From: Diaporthe sp. PMI_573
Lineage: Eukaryota > Ascomycota > Sordariomycetes > Diaporthales > Diaporthaceae
Reading direction: 5' to 3'
Assembly: GCA_021399435.1 (NCBI GenBank)
Contig: JAJTUP010000123.1
Location: 1 to 64,000 of the forward strand
Length of the DNA: 64,000 bases
The position numbers were made by a program, and so were the translations under genes. Positions 11,182 through 21,730 of the stretch are shown one piece after another; positions within the stretch are counted from its first letter, which is position 1, and every line of letters starts with the position of its first letter. The notes below the pieces were generated by a model. The model searched no databases. It had not been told where the DNA came from and worked only from the letters and a program-made list of their open reading frames with translations.

Positions 11182-14100
11182 TTAAAGGTGACGCTTGATC
11201 TTGGTCTTGGTCTTGGACCCCAGCTCTCCGTGCGCTGCTACGTTGTCTTCGTCATGATCAGGATCGGCTTCGTCATTGGCAGCGGCTCTGATCCATTCCT
11301 GTAGTCGTTTAGGCGGTCCTGGGGCATCCGGGTGGAGTTGATGAAAGCTTTCCAAGGCAATGGGGGCATTCTTGAAGTTTCTCGCTGGGTACCAAGTATC
11401 ATCCGGATCGCAGCCGCGCCAGGCGACTTGATATTGTAACGTCTTTGTCTTTCCAAGCAGCCGTGAACGTTCTATGTGGTCGACTTCATACTCTGGCTCA
11501 CCGTTAATGTCCTCTGGTGGCGGTGGGGTTTGGTGTTGTTGCGGTAGCGGGTCATCCGGGGCCTTTCTCAACCGGTCGGCATGGAACAGGTTTGTCATTG
11601 AGTACGACGGGGGCAAGTCAAGAACATAACTGTACCCCCGTTCTTGTTTGATCTTGAATGGGCCTACCCGCTGGGATTCTAAACGCGTTGTTGGGGCGGT
11701 TGTAGAAAACCCCTTCTTCTTTAGGAACACCATGTCTTCAACAGAGAAGTCTGCTGGGCGTCGTTTCTGATTCGCCTGTGTTTGTTGTCGGTTTTGAGCT
11801 GTCTGAGCTGCTGTTCGAGCTGAGTCCTGTACGGTCTTGGTTTCTCTCAGGATTTCCAGGGCGCGTTCTTCTGGTCTGGACGACGCTGTTGCCGTTCTAA
11901 GGTCAAGGGACAGGGGATTCCGGACATCTTTACCGAGGGCGACCTTTAACGGTGCCATGTTGATTGACGAGTGCCACGAGGAATTATGAGCAAAGTCTAG
12001 TGCCGGCAGGTGTGTGCTCCAGTCGTTCTGATACTTGTTCACGTAGAACCGTAGTCGCTGGTCGAGCTCCTGGTTTGTGAACTCCACGGCGCCTTGGGTC
12101 TGTGGGTGGTAAGCACTACCATGTCGATGCTTCGTGCCCGTAAGTTCGTTCAATTTGGCGAGGAACCTGGACACAAAGGGTCCCGCGTTATCGGTTATCC
12201 AGACTGCCGGCGCGCCCAAGATCCGGTACAGATAACGATAGTAACGAGCAGCAACATCCTCTGCGGTATCAGACTTCTTTCCGGGCAGGGTTGCAATGAT
12301 GCGGCTGAATTTGTCGATAAAAACCCACACATAGTCATATCCGTACCGGTCCTTCGGCATATCCTTTCCGTCAACCACAACGTGCTCCCATACAGTCTGA
12401 GGGATAGGCAATGGGTGGAGAAGGCCTGGTGTTTTGTCGTGTGTAGCTTTGTTCCGATGGCATTCGTAACAGTTCCTCACGTACTGGCGGATCGTCTTTT
12501 TCATTTCTGGCCAGTAGTACTCTCGTTCCAAAGCCTTAATAGTCTTGTTCTGTCCCTGGTGCGCGAAGATCTGCGGCACGTGTGCCTCGCGGACTAAGGC
12601 GGTACGTAAGAAAATGTGCCCATCACTCGTCTTTTCCGGCACCCATAGGCGGCCATCCTTTAGACCTAGTGCTTGTTGATGATTTTCCGCACGAATAAGG
12701 TCCACTAGATCTGCTCCCTTTGGGGCTTCCGGGGTCCCTTCTGCGACTGCGGCGATAGGGAAGTCAAGCTTCTCCGGTGGGACCAGCGTTGTCGTCCGTT
12801 CTTCCCGTTCTCTTGCCTTCACCGTAGGCAGGTCGGCTGTCTTGCGGGACAGGGCGTCAGCCGCCACGTTTTCTTTGCCTGGGCGATACTGAAAGGTGAT
12901 ATCGAAGTTGGAGAGGAAGTCAGCCCAGCGGATCTGTCTCGTTGATAGCATCCGTTTGCTAGCAAAGTACACAAGGGCCTGGTGGTCAGTGACGACGAAG
13001 AACTGCATCCCGAGGAGCTCTGGGTAGTAGTGTTCCAATGTCTGTACCACTGCGAGGAGCTCTCGATCTTGGATGGGGTAGGCTCGTTCTGCCGGTGTCA
13101 TGGTCTTGGAAAAGTAACCAACTGGTTTCCAGACGCCACCCTCTTGTTGTTGCCAGATCACACCTCCTGTGGCGTTTCTGGATGCGTCGGTCTCGACCTT
13201 TGTGGGGCGGTCAGGCCTGAAAAATGCCATCACCGGGGCTTCACAGGCTAACCTCTTCAAGTCCTCAAAGGCGTGCTGCTGCTCGGTACCCAGGACGAAA
13301 GGAGCGTCTTTCTTCAGCAAGCGATTCAGAGGTTCTGCGATGTCACTAGCATGGTAGCAGAACATGCGGATAAAATTGCAAAGACCCAGGAACGAGCGGA
13401 TAGCGGTTCTGTTGGTCAGGTCCTCCCACTTCCAACTTTGGATCGCCTTGATCTTCGCCGGGTCGATGCTGATCCCCACCCCTGCTTCCATCATCACGCC
13501 GAGGTAGACAGCCCTCTGGACGTTAAAGCGCGACTTGTTAATATCCCCTTGCAGGTCGGCACGATGGAGGCGGTGGATTACCTCTTCCACCTGGTCCCAG
13601 TGTTCCTCCTCAGGGCCCGAATAGATCAGGACATCGTCGGCATAGGCACTGGCGAACAAGTCCAGCAGTTCGTTCAGCTGGGCATTGATGAAGCGTTGCC
13701 ACCAGGCGGGCCCGACCTTTAGTCCAAACGGGAGTACCTTCCACTGGAACGTGCCTTGTCTGGTTCGGAACGCGGTTAGGTACTCACTGCCAACCGCCAG
13801 TCTCATACGGTGAAAAGCCTGAATGACATCTAGGATCGTGAAGCGTTCGGCGTCGCGGCAGTTAAACAACGTACCGCTCAGGTCTGGTGCTGGTACTTTC
13901 ATATCCTTGAGGAATCGATTCCTCCAGCGGTAGTCAATGCAGAAACGCCTGTCTGCCGAGTGTGGTTTCGGTACGAAGAGAACTGGGGCAGCATCCTCTT
14001 GCATACAAGGCTCGATGAAGCCCATCTCGAGGAGCTTGTCGATGGTCTGCTTCTCCAGGGGTAGGTGTTGTATCGGCGTCCTATACCTAGGCGGGCTCCC

Positions 14101-15060
14101 CTTTGTCGGTCTGTCCATCTCGAGAACCACATCGTGCCCTGGTCTATGAGGTGGCAGGGTATTGGCAGCCCTTTTGGAAAAGAAACCTTCCAGGTGGGCC
14201 AGCTGCTTCGGTATCTTTTCTCGTACCAGCCTGATATGCTCTGGATCCTCGTCTTCCGGGAATAGGATAGGTTCTCCTTTATTCGTCCTCCATGCCTGTA
14301 ATGCTGAGAGGCTCACCGTAGGTCTTGAACATTCTCCCGTCTCAAAGGGTATTGGTTCTGTGGGCATCGCCCTCCTCGCCCACCGCTCTCGTCGAGGATC
14401 TGAATCTAGCTGGGCAGTGATTTCCGCTATCACGTCATTGGTCGTCGTCGCGTTCTCGGGTCTCTTCCCTGCACGACGGAGGATCTGATACTGCTTGTGT
14501 TGCCGGTCAACAATTTGGTCTCGGCGGTCTGAGTCTTCTTGGTTCTTTTGTTCGACATCACCGCTTCGTCTACAAGGGGGCGATAATTCGATAGCTGGTG
14601 CGAACTTCGCTACCGCTGGGATGTCATCCGGCCATATGAGTTGACGCTCTCGGGGCCACATCAGTACGTTCTTCTCAGCTAACCAGTACTGTCCGATAAA
14701 GATGTCGCAGCCCGTCTCAGTAACCCAAAAAGTCTCATCTGGGAAGCGGCGCCCATCGATCTCCAAAGAGGCGATCATTTTCATGGTGATCTTTCCAGCT
14801 GGTCGGCGCCGGAAGTCCTGGAGTTGGACAGGTTCTTCGAGTCTAAAGACGCGTGCGCGTAAACTCTTCTGTGCCCGTGCTGCCACTGCTGGGCTGACCA
14901 GCAGTCTGGCGTCTGCTCCTGTGTCACATAAAGCTGTTGTTGGGAATCCGATGCCATCAACCTGGATCTGGACCTTGGTAGTGAACGACGAAGATCCCTT
15001 ATTGCCAACTCTAGCTAATGTGAACATGGAGACCATCGGGGAGACTTTCGATGGTCTCAC
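11182..15060 (-). CDS. pol: Gypsy Pol polyprotein (PR-RT-RH-IN-chromodomain)
   Basis: About 1290 residues. The aspartic protease motif CDTGAD is near residue 46. Reverse transcriptase carries SAYADDVLIYS (YADD near residue 473). RNase H shows KVETDASRNATGG and VVTDHQALVYF. Integrase has an HHCC zinc finger (HVPQIFAHQ...CYECHRNK) and the Asp-Asp-Glu triad in VVVDGKDM, WITDNAGPF and QGAVEFTNQ. A C-terminal chromodomain begins near residue 1188 (YEVDHIERSRLLGK...YQVAWRG). The first codon of the frame after gag is GTG; the frame stays open upstream through the end of gag in the -1 phase, so Pol is probably made by -1 frameshifting. No internal stop. Likely active. Confidence 0.93.
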   Translation of the reverse strand: MRPSKVSPMVSMFTLARVGNKGSSSFTTKVQIQVDGIGFPTTALCDTGADARLLVSPAVAARAQKSLRARVFRLEEPVQLQDFRRRPAGKITMKMIASLEIDGRRFPDETFWVTETGCDIFIGQYWLAEKNVLMWPRERQLIWPDDIPAVAKFAPAIELSPPCRRSGDVEQKNQEDSDRRDQIVDRQHKQYQILRRAGKRPENATTTNDVIAEITAQLDSDPRRERWARRAMPTEPIPFETGECSRPTVSLSALQAWRTNKGEPILFPEDEDPEHIRLVREKIPKQLAHLEGFFSKRAANTLPPHRPGHDVVLEMDRPTKGSPPRYRTPIQHLPLEKQTIDKLLEMGFIEPCMQEDAAPVLFVPKPHSADRRFCIDYRWRNRFLKDMKVPAPDLSGTLFNCRDAERFTILDVIQAFHRMRLAVGSEYLTAFRTRQGTFQWKVLPFGLKVGPAWWQRFINAQLNELLDLFASAYADDVLIYSGPEEEHWDQVEEVIHRLHRADLQGDINKSRFNVQRAVYLGVMMEAGVGISIDPAKIKAIQSWKWEDLTNRTAIRSFLGLCNFIRMFCYHASDIAEPLNRLLKKDAPFVLGTEQQHAFEDLKRLACEAPVMAFFRPDRPTKVETDASRNATGGVIWQQQEGGVWKPVGYFSKTMTPAERAYPIQDRELLAVVQTLEHYYPELLGMQFFVVTDHQALVYFASKRMLSTRQIRWADFLSNFDITFQYRPGKENVAADALSRKTADLPTVKAREREERTTTLVPPEKLDFPIAAVAEGTPEAPKGADLVDLIRAENHQQALGLKDGRLWVPEKTSDGHIFLRTALVREAHVPQIFAHQGQNKTIKALEREYYWPEMKKTIRQYVRNCYECHRNKATHDKTPGLLHPLPIPQTVWEHVVVDGKDMPKDRYGYDYVWVFIDKFSRIIATLPGKKSDTAEDVAARYYRYLYRILGAPAVWITDNAGPFVSRFLAKLNELTGTKHRHGSAYHPQTQGAVEFTNQELDQRLRFYVNKYQNDWSTHLPALDFAHNSSWHSSINMAPLKVALGKDVRNPLSLDLRTATASSRPEERALEILRETKTVQDSARTAAQTAQNRQQTQANQKRRPADFSVEDMVFLKKKGFSTTAPTTRLESQRVGPFKIKQERGYSYVLDLPPSYSMTNLFHADRLRKAPDDPLPQQHQTPPPPEDINGEPEYEVDHIERSRLLGKTKTLQYQVAWRGCDPDDTWYPARNFKNAPIALESFHQLHPDAPGPPKRLQEWIRAAANDEADPDHDEDNVAAHGELGSKTKTKIKRHL

Positions 15061-16352
15061 TCGTTTCCCGTCTCTTCTGCAGAAGGGATCTCGACTCTGA
15101 CATCTTTGTCGACGTAGTTCTTGGCCCCTACGGCGCTTATTTTGGTCTTGTCCGGGCAGTCTCTAGACATGTGGCCCGTCTTTCCGCAGTTGAAGCAAGT
15201 GCCGGCATCCCAGTGAGCTTTCTTCTCGTCCTCAGTCAGGCCACGCCCGGCAGCTGCTGATGTCGTGGGCTTTATCGGCTGGGTCTGTTTGCGGCTGGCG
15301 ACGGATGCTTTGCCTGGCTTCTGGTTGCCCCAGCGGCCGTAGTCCTTCTGACTAGCTTGACGCTCCCCACGACTGACCTGAAGGCTGTACGCTCGATTGG
15401 ACACACGAGTACAAAAGGACTCATAGCTGATACTAGGGTCCTGGCAGAGGTCCAAGAGGCTATGGTCAAGATACTTTGGGATATGCTCCCACAAGGTCTG
15501 CTTCATATCCGCGCTTGCAATATGGGCTTTCTGTGCCAGACTGTTGATCTTGCTGATGAACCGATGGACGTTGGAGTCTCCATTTGGGTCGAACATCATC
15601 GTGCTTAGCTCAAGGCGAGCAGCTGAGGATTGGTTACGGTCATGATAAACAGCTTCCAGGACTTGAATCATCTCAGCGACACCAGAGAACGGGTTTTCTG
15701 TCGAGAGGTACCTCGGTTCTAGTGCCTCGGCTGGTCCGCCCTTAACTAACTCCATCATATAGTTGACCCGGCTCTTCTCGCTTCGAAATGTAGCGTCATC
15801 TTCTTCAAACTTGGCGGCGAGGCTGCGAACCCAGCGGTCAAAGACCTTCTCATCACCTTCAAAAATTTGCGGTTCCTTCCCGCGCGATTTGGCCTTATCG
15901 CTGTAATTCGGGTTTCTGTCATTGTCGATGGTCCCGAATCGCTTAAAGGCAGGGAGCGCTGCCTGACCGGTCGGGTTGAAAGCAGTGCCCCCGAAGGCAC
16001 TCTCAGCGGGGGTTATTTCCCGTCGGCTACGGTCTTCAATGTCTTCAGCTACAGGCCGGGGAGCGGCTGGTGTGGCATGTCGGTTGCTTTGAATCGTTGC
16101 TTCCAAGCGGGCGATCGTGACTTCAAGCTGCTGTATCCTGTCCGCCTGTGCGGCCGCAGCGTTCTCGGCGTTCGACATGCTTCCTTCGTTCTCGGTCGAC
16201 CTCTCTTCTCGGCTGGGCACGATGTTTTGCTCTTCTTCGATTCTCCGCAGGGTCTCGTTCTCGGCGTTCTCGGCTTCTGACACAGGTGTCTCTTCGGGCG
16301 CGAGACGGTGTGATCTGCGGCTTGCCGGCGGGTATGTCTTCTTAATAGGCAT
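15057..16352 (-). CDS. gag: Gypsy Gag protein with CCHC zinc knuckle
   Basis: 431 residues from an ATG at 16352. The N-terminus is charged, with an early coiled-coil-like segment (RIQQLEVTIARLEATIQS). The central gag domain includes FDRWVRSLAAKF and HRFISKINSLAQKAH. One zinc knuckle, CFNCGKTGHMSRDC, lies near residues 379-395. The stop (15057-15059) overlaps the start of the pol frame. Gag forms the virus-like particle that packages the element RNA. Confidence 0.93.
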   Translation of the reverse strand: MPIKKTYPPASRRSHRLAPEETPVSEAENAENETLRRIEEEQNIVPSREERSTENEGSMSNAENAAAAQADRIQQLEVTIARLEATIQSNRHATPAAPRPVAEDIEDRSRREITPAESAFGGTAFNPTGQAALPAFKRFGTIDNDRNPNYSDKAKSRGKEPQIFEGDEKVFDRWVRSLAAKFEEDDATFRSEKSRVNYMMELVKGGPAEALEPRYLSTENPFSGVAEMIQVLEAVYHDRNQSSAARLELSTMMFDPNGDSNVHRFISKINSLAQKAHIASADMKQTLWEHIPKYLDHSLLDLCQDPSISYESFCTRVSNRAYSLQVSRGERQASQKDYGRWGNQKPGKASVASRKQTQPIKPTTSAAAGRGLTEDEKKAHWDAGTCFNCGKTGHMSRDCPDKTKISAVGAKNYVDKDVRVEIPSAEETGNE

Positions 16353-16518
16353 CAGTTGATGCGTGCTCGATCTCTCGGTTCAATTCGTGCAATTTCTTTC
16401 CTGTCGCCTGCACACGACATAGGGTTTGATTGAGGTGGCCTTATTTGTTGATCGCTGGGCAGCGAGGGTTGCCTATTTCTGGATCGCTAGACAGCGATGG
16501 GTTTGAAGCTTAGAATAG

Positions 16519-16729
16519 TGTAACGGCCAGTAATATCCAGCATGGAAGCTGTTGTATTGGCACTACGTACGAAGATTCTAAGCTTAAGGAGAGAAGAAGG
16601 AAGGAAAGAAACTCGCGATGTGCGACGCGTGGAGAAGTTTAATAACCGTGGTCCGTGCCTGTGGCAGGGACCAGCCCCTGCCAGCACCTTGTGGTGGTGT
16701 CAGCCCGTCTAGTGGTGACAACCGCCACA
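16519..16729 (-). repeat. 5' LTR of the gypsy element
   Basis: Upstream LTR relative to transcription on the minus strand, identical to 10929-11139, followed directly by the GCCAT duplication at 16730. The 5' leader with the presumed primer-binding site and short direct repeats (GATCGCT..CAGCGA) lies between it and gag (16353-16518). Confidence 0.95.
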
Positions 16730-16734
16730 GCCAT

Positions 16735-17041
16735 CACGCGACGCCAGCAGGAGGTTGGCCATATCTTCCACACCAGAAAGCCGCATTGGAAATCCTCGTG
16801 CATCTTGCTCAATGATGTATTGAACAAGTGTTTGCTCTTCGACTGGCTCAAGTTTATGCTTCTCGACGCGTGATTCTTCGCGACGGGATCGGTTGGTCAT
16901 CCTGTCGTTGAGTGTACTATAAGGGATGTTGAAGATCCGTGCAGCCTGGCGTGCACTTAAGGGTTTCTTTTGATTTTTTTTGGAATTTGTGATTGCTTGA
17001 AGGGCTAGAATGATCTTGTCTTCTTTTGAGTAGATTGGCAT
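16735..17041 (-). pseudogene. Inner pogo transposase, N-terminal part
   Basis: Starts MPIYSKEDKIILALQAI, a typical Fot1/pogo N-terminus. It contains the helix-turn-helix SARQAARIFNIPYSTLNDRM and the start of the CENP-B-like region (LVQYIIEQDARGFP). The frame is broken after about 102 residues by the gypsy insertion (GCCAT at 16730-16734); the continuation is 10928-9553. It would bind the element's terminal repeats. Confidence 0.85.
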
Positions 17042-17363
17042 TGTAGATGTTGAATTCTAGCGTGTTGAATATTTAAGTAGGTAGAGTGATGCGAGACTGA
17101 CGCGAAAAATGGGAACGCGATCTGCACCAAAAACAAACCCGCCCACCCAAACTTTAAACTTTTAGACTGGCATTGCAACTCCACCACACCTCTAAATTGA
17201 CCAAATCAATTAAAAATAAGCAATTGGGACCAGTTTGCACCAATTGGTGCCAATTCTTATTGATATGTTGGCCTCAGGTGGGTGCTAGGGTTGGCAAAAG
17301 TTAGCAGAGTTAGCAAAACTGACCGGGCATGTGTCCTGACCGGCTGACTGTCCACCTACGTTA

Positions 17364-18261
17364 CTGGCAAAAAGACTATGTAGATTTTATTCGAGAAGCA
17401 CTCCCACATAAAATCTATAGTCGTATGGGTGTGGTGGCCGTCTATTACTAATAAACGCCACTCGCTTGGGTCCATTGGGGCCGTCTGAGGGATGAATATT
17501 CTCCTCAGCCACTCAATTACTATTTTTTCCTCTATCCACCCCCTCTTCGTCGCCGTAAATTGCCAGCCATCGAGATCCTCAAGGGTTATAGGAAACCACT
17601 GCTGTTGTACACTCTTCCCTTTGAAAATAATCAATGGGACCAGGGCTGTCCCCAGGGCGTTGATACACTCCATAAAGGAGGTCCACGCTCGGAGATTATA
17701 GTCCAATTGCGTAATTGGACTTCCCTTCGCGTAGCCGAAGACGAGGGCTTCCTCTGAGCAACCCTCCATAATTCCCCCCTCGTCGGCGTTCCAGCGGTTG
17801 CCTGGTTTGATAGACTTCACGATGGGCAGCTGGAGGAGGTCAAACCAAGACCCGATATTCTTCTTCGTGGCCGCTCGAATCCTCAAGGCTTCAACACGTT
17901 GATTCTTCCTCAATCGAAGTTCACGATGACGAGAGAGGAAGCCCCGAAGCCAGTGCTTTCCCAGGGGAGGGTGGTCTTCATTCGGGAACGCCAGCCGGGC
18001 CGCCAGACCCTGCAGATCGTATCGGGTCAGGGCAAGCCCTAATTGACTCTGATTTATTATGAATAGAGCCAATTGGGCCTCTTGATAGTCGGAAAGAAGC
18101 CTCTGAGGGCGGGAAGCCTCGCAATGGCTTATACCGCCGTTGAGGCGATCATGAAGAGTGGTCTTAGGAATATGCCACGTCCTGGAGGCCCGTCGTATTT
18201 ACATCCCACCCTGGATCGTGATAATGGCATCTTGCAGCTCATCTTCTGAATATGGCTTCAT
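17364..18261 (-). pseudogene. Outer pogo transposase, N-terminal and central part
   Basis: The minus-strand ATG at 18261 gives MKPYSEDELQDAIITIQGGM, immediately followed by a TAA where homologues continue; this nonsense mutation alone disables the copy. Beyond it come the helix-turn-helix remnant (HIPKTTLHDRLNG), GKHWLRGFLSRH, RWNADEGGIMEG (first Asp) and LLVIDGHHTH (second Asp). The inner element breaks the frame after VFLPV. The rest is at 9228-8514. Confidence 0.78.
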
Positions 18262-18423
18262 AATAGTCGAATTGACTTGGGGAAGAAGTTTGGTGATGGG
18301 AAAAAAATTCCTCGTTGAGAAATTTAATTTTTTCTATGGGGGGTCCCCTGACGCGTTCACCGCGTCACGCGAATGTGGGGCGGTCGGAATCAGGGGGTGG
18401 TCGGAATGGGGGTCCACGATGTT

Positions 18424-18740
18424 ACAACTTCTACCACCCGAGAGTCCCCAAGAGCATGGGCTTGTTCTCGTAGCGAGGTAAAAGTGCCTGAGAGAATAAA
18501 GAACCCAGCAAGTACAATCCATAATGCCGCTGCTGCTGCTATGTTGTACCAGACAGGGACCCGGTCTGAAGCGGTAATCATACCCCGATAGGTTTGCGCC
18601 ATTAGGATAGAGTCGAGGAAGGGCAGGGGAAAGGGACAAATGAAGACTCCTCCAAAAGCAGCAAACGCTGCGATTCCGAGGGTGGTACCGACAATGGCAC
18701 TTGAAAGCCCAATAGCCGCCCAAGAACGTGCGGCTGAACT
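18424..18740 (-). pseudogene. Truncated two-TM membrane protein
   Basis: Reading the minus strand: AAIGLSSAIVGTTLGIAAF followed by FGGVFICPFPLPFLD, then VPVWYNIAAAAALWIVLAGF and FILSGTFTSL. These are two hydrophobic helices separated by a short loop. The coding sequence stops exactly at the TA of the outer pogo element. No recognisable continuation lies on the far side (below 8438), so the 3' end is lost or was non-coding. It resembles small fungal integral membrane proteins of unknown function. From 18760 to 19320 I see no supportable gene. Confidence 0.55.
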
Positions 18741-19321
18741 ATGTTACAGCAGGCATGTAGATCGACCCCGCCACTATTTGATGTGAAAAGTGGCGCAAAA
18801 AGCCCCGATTTTCCGCCGCAGAAGCATGGGGCATGGCCCACGTTGAACGGTCTCACATGGAACTGTTTTCGAAAGACCACTCCAAGAAAACCACTTGACC
18901 GTGTCTAGGTGAGAGAGATGACGAGTAGGCAGGTTTCCAGGTTTTTATTCCCTTGTTCTTATTTGATATGTGCCTACCATTCATATTAGCTTGTAGTGCC
19001 ACTTCTGTTGCAGGGTACAGAAGTTCGATGTCAGGGTTATGTATGAAATGTAAGACAAGGGGTAGTCCCTGTGAGCTCAGTACGAGTCGGTACGAGAATC
19101 TCTCCGACTCCGATGTGGATCTTGGCTGGGGCAGTGCCTGTACTCCGTAGGTAGCGAACTTCGCCAAGATAATTGGTAGAATGGTTTGCAAATTTCGTGG
19201 AGCTTAGAGGCACAGCTTCTTTTCCACGTCGATAGATCATAAATCTTAGGTTGTCGCGTTACAAGATTACGTGATTCACTTTTGCCGGAGGGCCCAGTAC
19301 AGCTTTCTCGAGAAATTACAT

Positions 19322-20662
19322 CTAACTACCACCTTGATGTTCAAGATGATACGGAGTCCGCTGCTGATCTACCTCATCTGCCATTGCGACGTCTCCATCA
19401 CGCTCGTGCTGGGTATCATTGACTAAAGCAAGTAACTCCATGAGCCTGCCGGAAAAAGACCGCTCCGCATCGCGCAACCCCCGGCGCAGACGGACCGATA
19501 CCCACTCGCCCCATCCCTTTGCCCACCACGCCCCTTGCAGCTGAGTGACGAGGAGCGAGAAGCAAATAAAGATGGCCACAGCAGGTCCTTCATGTCTCCG
19601 GAGACGGTCCATGAACTCGTCAGACGCGTCAAAAAGCCAGATAAAGATATCCATTGTCTCAATCTCTGCAAACGCTCGTCCGAAGACGGCGTGGAAAGAC
19701 TTTTGGAGGTGCTTTATGGTATCGATGTAAATGACCTGCTCCTCGGGATCGGGGACTATCGCTCGAAGCTCGTCCATGATACTGCTGAGGTCGCATGTGG
19801 GATAAGCACGAACCCTCAGAGCGCGTTTTGAACCCTGCTCAAACATGGGCGCCAGCTCTCCTGTGTGTAGGATTGTATTGTAATGCAGGTTGAGAAATGT
19901 CTTGGGCCCCTTGAAGAGGAAGACCCAGCTGAGGAGGTCTGAGTCGTCGTCTTCAAGCCTTTCCACGTGGTCTAACCGCGAGGCGAGCTCTCCGTTCTGG
20001 GCCAGGGAGTAGAAGCAGGTTATCGTCGAGAATATATAGATGGCTGTGCAGTTTGCTTCCGTGATGTTCTCCATCTCAACCTGTGCTTTACTAAGCGCCG
20101 CGTCGTAGAGCTTCACCCCTATGGCCCAATAGGAACTCCTGGCGTTTGGTCGTAGATGGGAGAGATGGAGCGCGGACACGGCTAGTAACGCGTATAGCAC
20201 ATACTCTGCGTGGAGTGCGATGCGGGGGACACAGTCTTGCCACACCATTCTGGTAGGGGCGGACAAAGAGAATGTGAGGGATGTCGATGCGGTGTAGTGG
20301 TGCAGTAGCTCCATGTGTTCCAGGGTGAACATCGATCCTGGAGGGTCCCCTGGGGCGCTTGGCGTTGATGGCCCCGGCGCGGGGGCTTTCGACGTCATGC
20401 GCTGCGACGTGACGGCCTCATAAACACACCCTGCATCGTGAGAGAGGCAATTTGCGCATTGTGGCTTCTCCTCCCCACACTATACCTAATACGTGTCAAT
20501 GACCATTGATTCCTCGAAAGCTAGCCTTGAACTGATTTATTTGCTACTGACCTTGATGCGGCGACGCTTGCATAGCGTACATCCTGTCCTTGCTTTCCTG
20601 TGTGGCCTGCGTATCACCGTCTTCTCGGGCGGCGTCGCGTCCGACGTCCCAGCTTCGGACAT
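19322..20662 (-). CDS. Zn2Cys6 fungal-type transcription factor
   Basis: 422 residues in two exons (20662-20552 and 20479-19322), joined across a 72-nt intron lying inside the zinc cluster. The cluster reads C28-x2-C31-x6-C38-x6-C45-x2-C48-x6-C55 (GCTLCKRRRIK then CGEEKPQCANC), preceded by a basic RRPHRK. The large C-terminal part (MELLHHYTASTSLTFSL, VLYALLAVSALHLSHLRP) has the alpha-helical look of the Fungal_trans_2 / UPC2-like regulatory domain. I chose the ATG at 20662 (MSEAGTSDATPPEK) over the upstream 20767 because it puts the zinc cluster at the usual distance. Frame intact. Target genes unknown. Confidence 0.85.
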
Positions 20663-21730
20663 GGCAGCAACGAGTGGGGCGTCTTGGTTCAAAACCGCGG
20701 TTAATGTGAACGCGCTTGAGTAATTCAGATGATAAAATTCAAGACTGGCGTTTCGTACCGAGGGCATGACTTATACGATAGGGCGCTCAGAAATTTATAT
20801 AAACGGCATCACTGTGAAGTCAAGGGGCCCGGAAGACACACGCCAAGAACTGGGGCGCAGTATGGTAGCAGGGTAGTATACAGAGGCTTAGGGCATTTAG
20901 ACGCGCAATGCCCTATTTATAGCCACGGCCCGCTGCATCTGCTGTATACGGATACGCGCACCACTAACGGACGATCGATTTGCAAAGCAATGCCGCCCAC
21001 GGACAGCTCGCGGACAGACCATCGATTACCTGCACACTGCGGTAATGTTTTGTCCTCCGAATGACCGAGTCAAGCTCTATTTCATCATCACCAATCATTA
21101 AATGGCCGCGGGAGAACATCAGATTGTTACCCACTGCCCGGCAGTCAATATTGTGAGGATCATGGTCCGTACTTAAGTAAGCTTAATGTATATGCTTGTT
21201 AGATGCTTGTCCGTCCTACCCTAGGTAACTTCCGGCTCCCGGCGTCACCTCCTACCGAACCCCACTGAACCCCACTGGACCGGGCCGGTAACAACGCTTG
21301 GCTGCTGCCGAACCGCTGCTCAGTTGCCTTTCTTGGTGTGAATGTCTCAACGCTTTCTTTTGCCCTATTTCCTATCAGTTTTGTTTCTCTCGTAGAATCA
21401 GAAACTCCTTTGCGTCCGTCTCTGTTCGAAAGTACCAATCTACGGGATTCCGTCCCCTCTGCACGACACATTATTCAGTCCAGACTCCACGGGCGCCCAT
21501 TCGGTGCTCGGTGCTCGCGCCTGCGTAGTCGGCCAGGGTTGACTTCCTCTGTCAAGAAAACCACACTGTACCAAAGGCTAAGAGCGATATTCATCCCTCT
21601 TGCATGACAGAGTGCCATCAGCAGCTATTCTGGTCTTTTTGAAGCAGTACGAACACATATATAGTTCCAAAGCGAACACTGTACCGCACAACATCCTCTC
21701 TATCACTATATATCTCAGAACTCATCGAAT

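Larger units (their letters stand above)
10929..16729 (-). mobile_element. Complete Ty3/gypsy chromovirus-type LTR retrotransposon
   Basis: The element is 5801 bp with 211-bp LTRs (TG...CA) that are identical base for base as I compared them, flanked by the 5-bp duplication GCCAT (10924-10928 and 16730-16734). Gag (16352-15057) and pol (15060-11182) are intact on the minus strand. A purine tract GGAGGGGGGTAG lies just inside the 3' LTR (11140-11151 on plus). Identical LTRs mean a very recent insertion, the last event in this nest. The pol order protease-RT-RNase H-integrase-chromodomain places it with chromoviruses. Confidence 0.95.
9231..17361 (-). mobile_element. Inner pogo-like transposon inserted in the outer one
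   Basis: Long terminal inverted repeats of roughly 200 bp start ACGTAGGTGGACAGTC at 9231 and mirror at 17361, including shared blocks such as GACCGGGCATGTGTCCTGAC. TA flanks at 9229-9230 and 17362-17363 give the Tc1-mariner target duplication. The transposase lies on the minus strand and is cut by the gypsy element. With the gypsy DNA removed the element is about 2.3 kb. The two arms differ at only a few positions, so it is younger than its host element. Confidence 0.92.
8440..18422 (-). mobile_element. Outer pogo/Fot1-like (Tc1-mariner) transposon, split by nested insertion
   Basis: The terminal inverted repeats begin ACATCGTGGACCCCCATT at 8440 and are mirrored at the end at 18422, continuing through repeated CCGACCACC/GATTCCGACC. 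Both are flanked by the TA target duplication (8438-8439 and 18423-18424). The element encodes a DDE_1 transposase on the minus strand in two parts (17364-18261 and 8514-9228), separated by the inner element. Its own insertion truncates the membrane-protein gene at 18424. Without the nested DNA the element would be about 1.85 kb, normal for Fot1-like elements. Confidence 0.9.

Noticed and set aside
13273..13722. Open frames antisense to gypsy pol
   Set aside because: Shadows of a long GC-balanced coding frame.
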